From assembly GCF_025961205.1 (NCBI RefSeq), contig NZ_JAOQNH010000003.1, positions 888,501-952,500 on the forward strand: 64,000 nucleotides of DNA, written 5' to 3'. The notes under the pieces are model-generated. The model searched no databases. It saw only the letters and a program-made list of their open reading frames with translations, and had not been told where the DNA came from. The first letter of the stretch is position 1. Every line of letters begins with the position of its first letter. The position numbers and the translations under genes were made by a program. Positions 23,475-32,148 of this stretch are shown here, piece by piece. Source of the stretch: Azospirillum fermentarium. GTDB lineage: Bacteria > Pseudomonadota > Alphaproteobacteria > Azospirillales > Azospirillaceae.

Positions 23475-23488
23475 TTGATTTTTATCAA
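23475..23488 (-). promoter_or_regulatory. FNR/Anr/FixK-type binding site upstream of napEFDABC
   Basis: TTGAT-TTTT-ATCAA is a perfect match to the FNR/Crp-type anaerobic activator consensus TTGAT-N4-ATCAA. It lies 185 bp upstream of napE in an AT-rich stretch (23291-23520) unlike the GC-rich surroundings. On the minus strand an AATAAT-like -10 lies about 25-30 bp downstream of the site centre, which fits class II activation and a leader of about 150 nt. No gene is seen in the 296-bp gap 23291-23586. Confidence 0.8.
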
Positions 23489-23586
23489 ATCAGAAAATGC
23501 TTTTATAAAGCCATGCACATGCGGCCAGCCCCCATCGGAGGGGGCTGGCCAGAAAACAGGCAGCGGTTAAAGGGACCGATGGATGG

Positions 23587-24153
23587 CTATTCCGCGGCGT
23601 GGCGGTTGTGGGTGCCCTCGGCGAATTCCTCGATCATCTTTTTCACGAAGGCCGGCAGGTCGTCGGGCTTACGGGAGGTGACGAGGCCGCGGTCGGTGAC
23701 CACCGGCTCATCCGCCCACATGGCCCCGGCGTTGCCCAGGTCGGCCTTCAGCGACGGCCACGAGGTCATCCGCCGCCCCGACACGCCGCCGGCGTCGATC
23801 AGGGTCCAGGGACCGTGGCAGATGGCGGCGATGGGCTTGCCCGACTGGACGAAGCTGCGCACGAAGGCGATGGCCTTCGGCTCCAGCCGCAGGGCGTCGG
23901 GGTTGATGACCCCGCCGGGCAGCACCAGCGCGTCGTAACGGCCGGGGTCGGTGGAATCGAGGGCGGCGTCCACGGGCACGGTCTCGCCCTTGTCGTGGTG
24001 GTTCCAGCCCTGGATCTGCCCCGTCTTGGGGGCGACGACGTGGACGGTGGCGCCGGCGTCCTTCAGCGCTTTCACGGGCTCGGTCAGTTCCACCTGCTCG
24101 AATCCGTCGGTGGCGAGAACGGCGACGGTCTTTCCGGTCAGCTTCTGGGCCAT
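23587..24153 (-). CDS. DJ-1/PfpI-family protein (type 1 glutamine amidotransferase-like)
   Basis: This 188-residue protein belongs to the PfpI/YhbO branch of the DJ-1 superfamily, whose members act as stress proteins, deglycases or proteases. Visible features are KTVAVLATDGFEQVELTEP, VHVVAPKTGQIQGWNH, the loop DALVLPGGVINPDALRL and the nucleophile elbow AAICHGPWTLIDAG, with catalytic Cys followed by His. The ATG at 24153 starts MAQKLTGK; a longer start adds an unlikely tail. It stands alone upstream of the nap regulatory region. Confidence 0.92.
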   Translation of the reverse strand: MAQKLTGKTVAVLATDGFEQVELTEPVKALKDAGATVHVVAPKTGQIQGWNHHDKGETVPVDAALDSTDPGRYDALVLPGGVINPDALRLEPKAIAFVRSFVQSGKPIAAICHGPWTLIDAGGVSGRRMTSWPSLKADLGNAGAMWADEPVVTDRGLVTSRKPDDLPAFVKKMIEEFAEGTHNRHAAE

Positions 24154-24312
24154 GGCGGTGTCTTTCACAGCGGTTGCAGGGATGCCCCGCCAACCGGACA
24201 CACCGTCATCGGTTCCTGCGCACCACGGCTACGGCGAACGCATGCGCCCGCCACCGCGCCGCAGCCGCAACGGACAGGCAACGTCATCGCCCGCCGACGG
24301 AGGCCGGAGCTT

Positions 24313-24489
24313 CTATGCCATGTCCCGCATAAGCTGATCCGCCTCTTCGCTGGCCGCCTGAGCGTCGGCCTTGTGGGCCTCGCTCCCGTCCAGATGCTCG
24401 CAGTAATAACCATACGCCTCAGAGACCGTTGCCCGGCGCAGCCCATGGCGCGCCGATTCCAGGTGCCCGGCTTCCTTGAACGACAGCAT
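24313..24489 (-). CDS. Small hypothetical protein
   Basis: This 58-residue product, MLSFKEAGHLESARHGL..., is predicted mostly helical, acidic towards the C-terminus (EEADQLMRDMA), with no Cys cluster or membrane helix. A strong ribosome site (GGAAGGGG) lies just before the ATG at 24489. It follows the endonuclease V gene by about 100 bp on the same strand. I do not recognise the family. The 159-bp gap between it and the DJ-1 gene shows nothing else. Confidence 0.5.
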   Translation of the reverse strand: MLSFKEAGHLESARHGLRRATVSEAYGYYCEHLDGSEAHKADAQAASEEADQLMRDMA

Positions 24490-24591
24490 TCCCGCCCCTT
24501 CCGCCCTTTGTGCAAGCATAAGGGATGAAGCAATCGCCGGACAAACGATTCCGCCGCCGGCAAGAATCCGCAGGAATTGCAGGCTGGCGGC

Positions 24592-25266
24592 TCAATGCAT
24601 CCGCGACACCGCATCGGCCAGCCGGATCGGCTCCGACAGGCGCCATCTGGGGGAGAATCGCAGCACCAGCTCCACCGCGGATTCCAGCCCCACCCGGTGC
24701 CCCGCCGACACGAACACCGGCCGCGTGCCCGGCCGCGTGCGCAGAGCCACCCCCACCATCTCCTTGCGGTGGAACATGGGCGACACGGCGCCACGCTCCG
24801 GCCCCGGCTCCTCGTAGCGGCCCACCAGCCGCGATTTGGCCACGCCGATGGTCGGCAGGCCGGTCACCACCCCCAGATGGCTGGCAAGGCCGAAACGGCG
24901 CGGGTGGGCGATGCCCTGCCCGTCCACCACCACCAGATCGGGCGGGACCGGCAGCAGCGCCAGCGCCGCCGCCATGGCCGGCACCTCGCGGAACGACAGA
25001 AAACCGGGGACATAGGGAAAGCGCGTCGGCTGGACCAGCAGGACCGAGCGGGTCAACTCCAGCGTGTCCGGGTCCATCTCCGCCACCGCGGCCCAGGTGC
25101 AGCCGTCATGCTCGCTGTAATGGGCATCCACCGCGGCGATGCGGGTCAGGGGGGTGGGAAAATCGTCGCGGACCACCACCAGCCGGCGCAGGCGTTCCTG
25201 CACCGGCACCGCCTGTTCCGGGGTTTCCGGCCAGTTCTCAGGCTCGAGACCGGCGGGGCCGGTCAT
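24592..25266 (-). CDS. nfi: Endonuclease V (deoxyinosine 3' endonuclease)
   Basis: Endonuclease V (224 aa) nicks DNA (or RNA) one base 3' of inosine. Family motifs appear in order: IAAVDAHYSE (first catalytic Asp), the wedge motif YVPGFLSFREVPA with its catalytic Glu, LVVVDGQGIAHPRRFGLASHLGV (second Asp and His), GVAKSRLVG, and the C-terminal VFVSAGHRVGLESAVEL. The ATG overlaps the upstream DUF2948 gene as ATGA, so the two are likely co-expressed with murA and dcd. Confidence 0.93.
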   Translation of the reverse strand: MTGPAGLEPENWPETPEQAVPVQERLRRLVVVRDDFPTPLTRIAAVDAHYSEHDGCTWAAVAEMDPDTLELTRSVLLVQPTRFPYVPGFLSFREVPAMAAALALLPVPPDLVVVDGQGIAHPRRFGLASHLGVVTGLPTIGVAKSRLVGRYEEPGPERGAVSPMFHRKEMVGVALRTRPGTRPVFVSAGHRVGLESAVELVLRFSPRWRLSEPIRLADAVSRMH

Positions 25267-25730
25267 TCGGTGTCCGGGTGGCGGGGCTTGGCGGCGGTGG
25301 GCCAGGGATCGCCCAGATCCTCCGCCAGACAGGCCCAGCGGACCGCCTCCAGCCGGATGCCGCCGCCGCCGGCGAAATGCAGGGTCACGCCCGCGTCCCC
25401 CGGTTCCAGCGCCAGCAGTTCCAGCATCTGGTGGCGGTCGTTCAGGTCGATGCCGCGGGCCTTGACCGCCCGCACCCCCTCGAACCGCACGGCGCAGTGG
25501 GTGCGCTCGTACGGGTAGAGGCCATCGTCGTCGGCGGTGGGGCCGTTGATGGTGCGCGGCTGGTCCGCCGTTTCCCATTTGAAGCGGTTGACCACCAGAA
25601 CGAACCGTTCCTCGTCCGGCTGGAAGGCCATTTCCGTCAAGGGAACGATCGCATCCTGCAAACAGGCAGAGATGACGTGCAGGCCGTCGGCATCCTCGGC
25701 CCGCAGGCGGATCGGCGTGGCAGCGGTCAT
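25263..25730 (-). CDS. DUF2948 family protein
   Basis: This 155-residue conserved alphaproteobacterial protein has unknown function. Recognisable blocks are IRLRAEDADGLHVISACLQDA, RFVLVVNRFKWE, RTHCAVRFEGVRAVKARGID and the C-terminal LHFAGGGGIRLEAVRWACLAEDLG. It has no signal peptide or membrane helix. It is regularly found next to murA, as here (17 bp after it), and it overlaps the endonuclease V gene by ATGA. The start at 25730 is chosen because an upstream ATG would overlap murA. Confidence 0.85.
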   Translation of the reverse strand: MTAATPIRLRAEDADGLHVISACLQDAIVPLTEMAFQPDEERFVLVVNRFKWETADQPRTINGPTADDDGLYPYERTHCAVRFEGVRAVKARGIDLNDRHQMLELLALEPGDAGVTLHFAGGGGIRLEAVRWACLAEDLGDPWPTAAKPRHPDTE

Positions 25731-25747
25731 GGCCCCCCTCAAAGGCA

Positions 25748-27034
<1,287 letters not shown>

Positions 27035-27080
27035 AAGGTCTGTCCCGAAGAGTGCGTGTTCTGGATAAGGAGCGTGCGGA

Positions 27081-27635
27081 TCAGAGACGCGGCAGCGTCA
27101 CGCCCTTCTGCCCCATGTATTTGCCCGATTTGTCGGCATAGGAGGTCTCGCACACCGTGTCGCCCTTGAGGAACAGGAACTGGCACAGCCCCTCGTTGGC
27201 ATAGACCTTGGCCGGCAAGGGCGTGGTGTTGGAGATTTCCAGGGTGACGTGCCCCTCCCACTCCGGCTCCAGCGGCGTGACGTTGACGATCAGGCCGCAG
27301 CGGGCATAGGTGCTCTTGCCCAGGCAGATGACCAGAACGTCGCGGGGCACGCGGAAATACTCCACCGTGCGGGCCAGCGCGAAGCTGTTGGGCGGGATGA
27401 TGCAGACGTCGGTCTTGCGGTCCACGAAGCTGTTCTCGGAGAACTGCTTGGGATCGACGATGGCGTTATCGACGTTGGTGAAGATCTTGAACTCGTCGGC
27501 CACCCGCGCGTCGTAGCCGTAGGAGCTGAGACCGTAGGAGATGACGCCCGAGCGTTCCTGGCGGTCCACGAACGGCTCGATCATGCCGTGAGACTCGGCC
27601 ATTGCGCGAATCCAGGTATCCGGCATGATGCCCAT
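27081..27635 (-). CDS. dcd: dCTP deaminase
   Basis: Dcd (184 aa) deaminates dCTP to dUTP for dTMP synthesis. It begins with MGIMPDTWIRAMAESHGMI, as in other alphaproteobacteria, so the ATG at 27635 is used. The trimeric active-site motifs are SYGYDARVADEF, GKSTYARCGLIVNVTPLEPEWEGHVT (catalytic Glu in the last part) and ANEGLCQFLFLKGD. An intrinsic terminator lies about 40 bp upstream, so dcd probably starts a unit dcd-murA-DUF2948-nfi. Confidence 0.97.
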   Translation of the reverse strand: MGIMPDTWIRAMAESHGMIEPFVDRQERSGVISYGLSSYGYDARVADEFKIFTNVDNAIVDPKQFSENSFVDRKTDVCIIPPNSFALARTVEYFRVPRDVLVICLGKSTYARCGLIVNVTPLEPEWEGHVTLEISNTTPLPAKVYANEGLCQFLFLKGDTVCETSYADKSGKYMGQKGVTLPRL

Positions 27636-27671
27636 CGCCGCACACTCCCTTTCCAAGAAAAAAGCCAAGAT

Positions 27672-27713
27672 GAAAACGGAAAACCGCCCGCGTTTTAGCC
27701 GAGCGCGGGCGGT
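27672..27713 (-). terminator. Rho-independent terminator upstream of dcd
   Basis: On the minus strand ACCGCCCGCG and CGCGGGCGGT (10-bp stem, 27683-27713) are followed by TTTTCCGTTTTC. It closes the transcript of the two small genes at 27732 and 27906 just before dcd. Confidence 0.85.
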
Positions 27714-27731
27714 TACTCAAGCGGCCCGGAC

Positions 27732-27893
27732 TCATTCCTGTCCGGCGTTTGTGCTGTCCGGTTCGGGGGGCGGGGGTGTTCCCTCCTCCTCGTCCGTCCG
27801 ACGGCGGGCCTGTTCCTTGCGGCGCTTCAGGTTGGCGCGCAGTGCAGCGGCCAGGCGGTCGGCCTTGGCGTCGCTTCCCTTGCCGGCGGCCAT
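27732..27893 (-). CDS. Small conserved basic protein (53 aa)
   Basis: The reading frame from ATG 27893 to TGA gives 53 residues: a basic helix, KADRLAAALRANLKRRKEQA, followed by RRRTDEEEG and a proline-rich end. Very short alphaproteobacterial proteins with an AAALRANLKRRK-type core are common; their function is unknown to me. It follows the gene at 27906 by 12 bp and precedes a clear terminator, which supports it as a real last gene of a two-gene unit. It has no signal peptide or membrane segment. Confidence 0.7.
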   Translation of the reverse strand: MAAGKGSDAKADRLAAALRANLKRRKEQARRRTDEEEGTPPPPEPDSTNAGQE

Positions 27894-27905
27894 GATCCCC
27901 GGCCC

Positions 27906-28247
27906 TCAGTGGTCCGAGCGGTGCAGGATGTCGTCGCGCAGGCCGGTGTCGTAGGCCATGCCGGCGGCGGTGACCACCGGGCCGCCCTCGCTGCGGGCGA
28001 TCATGCCCTTGCGCTCCAGCACGGTCCAGACGGCGGGGTTGTTCAGCCCGGTGGCGTCGCGGCTCGACACCACGGCATCGCCCAGGTGGAAATGGTTGCC
28101 GTGCGCGTGCGGCAGGCTGGTGATGACGAAGGCCCCGTCACCCTCCGGCGCCGGGGTGCCGCCCAGACGCGCCACCTCCTGCAGCAGGGTCAGGGTCTTG
28201 AGCTGAAGCGGGTTCAGACCCGCCGGGTTCTTCTTGATGGGCGCCAT
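27906..28247 (-). CDS. Conserved hypothetical protein
   Basis: This 113-residue protein begins MAPIKKNPAGLNPLQLKTLTL, which resembles a small winged-helix-like helix pair. ITSLPHAHGNHFHLGDAVVSSRDA contains four His residues in 11 positions that could bind metal, and NPAVWTVLERKGMIARSEGG follows. The pattern of a leading helix, a His-rich strand and a final helix is clear, but I cannot name the family. The second ATG (28247) is chosen because residues before it are not conserved in character. It is co-directional with the 53-aa gene. Confidence 0.7.
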   Translation of the reverse strand: MAPIKKNPAGLNPLQLKTLTLLQEVARLGGTPAPEGDGAFVITSLPHAHGNHFHLGDAVVSSRDATGLNNPAVWTVLERKGMIARSEGGPVVTAAGMAYDTGLRDDILHRSDH

Positions 28248-28332
28248 GTCCGCAGTACCGTTCATGCGAAAGATTGGAAACGGCAGTAGATCGGTCCCGC
28301 CCGGGGGCTGTCAAGGCTTGGCGCGCGCGCCG

Positions 28333-28797
28333 TCACGCCTGGGGGCCGCCCTGCCCGAGGCCGCGTCTGGTCAGCGCCTGCGCCACCTCCTCCTCCACGG
28401 CCTGCTCCACCTTTTCGTCGATGGTCTTTTCCAGGCTGTGCGCGGCGGACTCGGCCAGACGGTCGAAGTCCCGTTTCACCGCATCCATTTCCTCGTCCGA
28501 CCGCTCCTCCAGGTCGATCATGCCGTTGCGCGCGGTGGCAGCCACCCGGATCAGTTCGTCCAGCTTCAGGTGGATCGCCTCGGTGTCGCGGTTCTGGGCG
28601 TTCTGGATGATGAACACCATCAGAAACGTGACGATGGTGGTGCCGGTGTTGATGACCAGTTGCCAAGTGTCGGAGAAATGGAACACGGGCCCGGTTACCG
28701 CCCACACCAGAATGACGGCAAAGGCCAGGGCAAAGGCGGCGGGCCGTCCCGTCTGCCGTTCGACCCAGCGGGCGAAGCGCGAAAAAAACCGGTTCAT
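28333..28797 (-). CDS. Low-affinity iron permease-family membrane protein
   Basis: The 154-residue product matches the PF04120 'iron permease' family: an N-terminal amphipathic part MNRFFSRFARWVERQTGRP, a first helix AFALAFAVILVWAVTGPVF, then FSDTWQLVINTGTTIVTFLM leading into VFIIQNAQNRDTEAIHLKLDE. A long charged C-terminal helix follows. The bacterial members have no proven iron transport. The start at 28797 gives the canonical N-terminus. It is divergently arranged with the polysaccharide genes (140-bp shared upstream region). Confidence 0.85.
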   Translation of the reverse strand: MNRFFSRFARWVERQTGRPAAFALAFAVILVWAVTGPVFHFSDTWQLVINTGTTIVTFLMVFIIQNAQNRDTEAIHLKLDELIRVAATARNGMIDLEERSDEEMDAVKRDFDRLAESAAHSLEKTIDEKVEQAVEEEVAQALTRRGLGQGGPQA

Positions 28798-28937
28798 TCT
28801 CACCTCCTGCCTCGTACCGGCCGGCGTATCCTCTGGAACAAGCGCTCTGGTGTCCTGTCCCTGAATCGGGCATAAAACGCACGCTGTTGGCGTGGTTTTC
28901 CAGACATGGGAAATCCCGGAGCATAAGGAAAACACGG

Positions 28938-29924
28938 ATGACGATCGTCGTGACCGGGGTGGCCGGCTTCATCGGGATGCATGTGGCCGAGGCTCTGCTG
29001 GCGCGCGGGCAGCCGGTGATCGGCATCGATTCCGTCAACGATTACTACTCCGTGGCGCTGAAGGAGGCGCGGCTGGCCCGGCTGGCCGACAAGCCGGGGT
29101 TCCGGCTGGTGCGGGCCGACATCGCCGACCGCGATGCCATCCAGGCGCAGGCCCCCGCCATGGCCGATGCCACCGGGATGGTCCATCTGGCGGCCCAGGC
29201 GGGGGTGCGCTATTCGCTGGAAAACCCCTATGCCTACATCGACGCCAACGTCATGGGGCATACGGTGATGCTGGAGGCCGCCCGGCGGATGCCCAAACTG
29301 GAGCACGTGGTCTATGCCAGCAGTTCCTCGGTCTACGGCGGCAACAAGACCCTGCCCTTTTCCGTCGCCGACCGGGTGGACCGCCCGGTGTCGCTCTATG
29401 CCGCCACCAAGAAGGCGGGGGAGCTGATCGCCCACTGCTACAGCCACCTGTATGGCCTGCCGGCCACGGGCCTGCGGTTCTTCACCGTCTACGGCCCGTG
29501 GGGGCGGCCCGACATGGCCGCCTATCTGTTCGCCGACGCCATCATGGCCGGGCGCCCGATCCGGGTGTTCAACCAGGGACAGATGCAACGGGACTTCACC
29601 TACATCGACGACATCGTGGGCGGGGTTCTCGGCACCCTGGACAACCCGGCCCCGCCGGACGCGGACGGGGTGCGCCACCGGGTGTTCAACCTGGGCAACC
29701 ACCGCAGCGAATCCCTGATGGATTTCATCGGCGTGCTGGAACAGGCGCTGGGCCGCAAGGCACAGATGGTGCTGGAGCCCATGCAGCCGGGCGACGTGGC
29801 CGCCACCTTCGCCGACATCGAGGCCACGCGCGCGGCCATCGGCTTCACCCCCCGCACCCCCATTGCCGACGGGCTGCCCCGCTTCGTCCAATGGTACAAG
29901 AGCTACCACGGCATCGCCGGGTAA
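28938..29924 (+). CDS. NAD-dependent epimerase, UDP-glucuronate 4-epimerase-like
   Basis: This 328-residue extended short-chain dehydrogenase probably interconverts UDP-glucuronate and UDP-galacturonate for surface polysaccharide. The Rossmann motif GVAGFIGMHVAEAL is at residues 7-20, followed by GIDSVNDYYSVALKEARL, typical of the UDP-GlcA epimerase (LspL/CapI) group. The catalytic pair is SSSSVYGGN (Ser) and SLYAATKKAGELIAH (Tyr-x3-Lys). RDFTYIDDIVGGV and FNLGNHRSE complete the match. The ATG at 28938 has AAGGA upstream. It is the first gene of the plus-strand polysaccharide module. Confidence 0.9.
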   Translation: MTIVVTGVAGFIGMHVAEALLARGQPVIGIDSVNDYYSVALKEARLARLADKPGFRLVRADIADRDAIQAQAPAMADATGMVHLAAQAGVRYSLENPYAYIDANVMGHTVMLEAARRMPKLEHVVYASSSSVYGGNKTLPFSVADRVDRPVSLYAATKKAGELIAHCYSHLYGLPATGLRFFTVYGPWGRPDMAAYLFADAIMAGRPIRVFNQGQMQRDFTYIDDIVGGVLGTLDNPAPPDADGVRHRVFNLGNHRSESLMDFIGVLEQALGRKAQMVLEPMQPGDVAATFADIEATRAAIGFTPRTPIADGLPRFVQWYKSYHGIAG

Positions 29925-29937
29925 GGATCGCCGCCTT

Positions 29938-32148
29938 ATGCTGTCTCTGACTTCCGCCGCCGCTCCGTCGCTGGCCGTCCTGCCGCTGGTGGGGCTGATG
30001 CTGGCGGCGTTCGCCTGTTCCTGCGGCCTGACGCGGGGGGTGCTGGGCTATCTGCACCGCCGCGCCATCCTGGACCATCCCAACGACCGCAGCAGCCATT
30101 CCATCCCCACCCCGCGCGGCGGCGGCTGGGGGGTGGTGCTGACGTGGCTGCCGGCCCTGCTGATTCTGGGGGGGCTGGCCGGACGGCTGGACGCGGTGCT
30201 GCCGGTGCTGGCCGGGGCGGCGGCGCTGGTGTGGGTGTCGTGGCGCGACGACCGCGGCGGGCTGCCGGTGCGGGTGCGCTTCGGGGTGCAGGCCGCGGTG
30301 GTGACGGTGGGGCTGCTGGCCCTGCCCGATGGATTGATCTTTCAGGGCATCCTGCCGTTCTGGCTGGACCGGCTGGCGGCGGCCTTCCTCTGGCTGTGGT
30401 TCCTCAACCTGTTCAATTTCATGGACGGCATCGACGGCATCGCCGGGGGCGAGGCCGCGTCCATCGGGCTGGGGCTGGCGGCGGTGACGCTGCTGGCCGG
30501 CACCGACCCGCTGACGGCGGAACAGGGGGCGGTGGCGCTGGGGGCGGCCCTGGGGTTCCTGGTGTGGAACTGGCACCCGGCGCGGGTGTTCATGGGCGAC
30601 GTGGGCAGCGTGCCGCTGGGCTATCTGTTCGCGTGGCTGCTGCTGGGGCTGGCGGCTCAAGGGCTGTGGGCGGCCGCACTGCTCATCCCGCTCTATTTCC
30701 TGGCCGACGCCACCTTCACCCTGCTGCGCCGGCTGCTGGCGGGCAAGAAGGTGTGGCAGGCCCACCGGGAACACATCTACCAGCGCGCGGTCCAGGGCGG
30801 GCGCACCCATGCGGCGGTGTCGGCCCGCGTGCTGACGCTCAATCTGGGGCTGACGGTGCTGGCGCTGGTGTCGGTGGAGGCGCCGTGGCGGGCGCTGGTG
30901 CTGGGGCTGCTGGTCACGGCGGGGCTGATGATCACCCTGTCCCGCCCGGTGGACGGTGCCGTCATCGCCCGGCCCGGCCGGCCCCGGCGGCTGTTGTACG
31001 TGGTGACCGAGGACTGGTTCTTCTGCTCCCACTTTCTGCCCATGGCACGGGCGGCGCGGGCGATGGGGCTGGACGTGGCCGTCGCCACCCGCATCAACCG
31101 CCACCGCGACCGGATCGAGGCGGAGGGAATCCGCGTCATCCCCTTCGACGCCGAACGCGGCAGCCTGTCCCCGGCGGAGGTGACGAAGGGTGTCGCCCGT
31201 CTGGTCGCCCTTTATCACGAGGAACAGCCGGACATCGTCCACCTGATCTCGCTGCGCCCGGTGATCGTCGGCGGGCTGGCGGCGCGGGTGGCCGGGGTGC
31301 CGGCGGTGGTGCTGGCGGTGACCGGCACCGGCTTCCTGGGCGTGTCGCGCCGCCTGAAGGCCCGCATCCTGCGCATGGCGATCGAGGTGCTGGTGGCCCG
31401 CGTCATCACCACCCGCCGCACCCGCTTCCTGCTGGAAAACCCCGACGACGGCGCGGCCCTGGCCCGTTGGGCGGGCGGGTGGAAGAACGCGGACGGGCTG
31501 CTGCCGTCCATGGTCATCGTCAACGGCGCCGGCATCGACCCCGATCACTTCACCCCCCTGCCCCAGCCGCCGGAAAACGGGCCGGTGCGCGCCGCCATCG
31601 TCGCCCGCATGGTGTGGAGCAAGGGCGTCGATGTGGCGGTGGACGCGGTGCGGGCGCTGCGGTCCCGCGGGGTGGACATCGAACTGCTGCTGGCCGGCGC
31701 CCCCGACCCGTCCAACCCCAACGCCATCACCGAAGAGACCCTGCGCGGCTGGTCCGCCGAACCCGGCATCCGCTGGCTTGGGCCGCAAAGCGACGTGCGC
31801 ACGGTGTGGGAACAGGCGCACATCGCCCTCCTCCCCACCCGCGGCGGCGAGGGGCTGCCGCGCACGCTGCTGGAGGCGGCGGCCTGCGCCCGCCCGCTGG
31901 TCACCACCGACGTGCCCGGCTGCCGGTCGCTGGTGCGCGATGGGATCGAGGGGTTCGTGGTGCCCCCCGGCGACGCCGCCGCCCTGGCCGGGGCGCTGGA
32001 AACCCTGGCCGCCGATGCGCGCCTGCGCGCCCGCATGGGGGCCAGCGCCCGCGCGCGGGTGGAGAACGGCTACCGCGAGGCCGACGTGGCGGCCACCGTC
32101 GCCGGCCTGTACCGGGACATGCTGGCCGATGGGGCCGGTCATGGCTGA
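29938..32148 (+). CDS. Fusion of a WecA/WbpL-like sugar-phosphate transferase with a GT-B glycosyltransferase
   Basis: One uninterrupted frame encodes 736 residues with two domains. Residues about 1-330 form a polyprenyl-phosphate sugar-1-phosphate transferase with some ten membrane helices. It has DHPNDRSSHSIPTPRGGG, the catalytic NFMDGIDGIAGGEA and VFMGDVGSVPLGY, plus QAHREHIYQR near its end. Residues about 345-736 are a GT4-type glycosyltransferase: RRLLYVVTEDWFFCSHFLPM at its start, IVNGAGIDPDHF, ARMVWSKGVDVAVDAV and EGLPRTLLEAAACARPLVTTDV. The first domain would load a sugar on undecaprenyl phosphate and the second would add the next sugar. No frameshift or stop is seen at the junction, though internal initiation is possible. 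It lies 13 bp after the epimerase and overlaps the next gene by 8 bp. Confidence 0.9.
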   Translation: MLSLTSAAAPSLAVLPLVGLMLAAFACSCGLTRGVLGYLHRRAILDHPNDRSSHSIPTPRGGGWGVVLTWLPALLILGGLAGRLDAVLPVLAGAAALVWVSWRDDRGGLPVRVRFGVQAAVVTVGLLALPDGLIFQGILPFWLDRLAAAFLWLWFLNLFNFMDGIDGIAGGEAASIGLGLAAVTLLAGTDPLTAEQGAVALGAALGFLVWNWHPARVFMGDVGSVPLGYLFAWLLLGLAAQGLWAAALLIPLYFLADATFTLLRRLLAGKKVWQAHREHIYQRAVQGGRTHAAVSARVLTLNLGLTVLALVSVEAPWRALVLGLLVTAGLMITLSRPVDGAVIARPGRPRRLLYVVTEDWFFCSHFLPMARAARAMGLDVAVATRINRHRDRIEAEGIRVIPFDAERGSLSPAEVTKGVARLVALYHEEQPDIVHLISLRPVIVGGLAARVAGVPAVVLAVTGTGFLGVSRRLKARILRMAIEVLVARVITTRRTRFLLENPDDGAALARWAGGWKNADGLLPSMVIVNGAGIDPDHFTPLPQPPENGPVRAAIVARMVWSKGVDVAVDAVRALRSRGVDIELLLAGAPDPSNPNAITEETLRGWSAEPGIRWLGPQSDVRTVWEQAHIALLPTRGGEGLPRTLLEAAACARPLVTTDVPGCRSLVRDGIEGFVVPPGDAAALAGALETLAADARLRARMGASARARVENGYREADVAATVAGLYRDMLADGAGHG

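Noticed and set aside
31631..32140. Upstream extension of the reductase gene into the glycosyltransferase
   Set aside because: The frame is open, but the Rossmann-fold N-terminus starts at ATG 32141, and the extension is an Arg/Pro/Ala-rich shadow of the glycosyltransferase.
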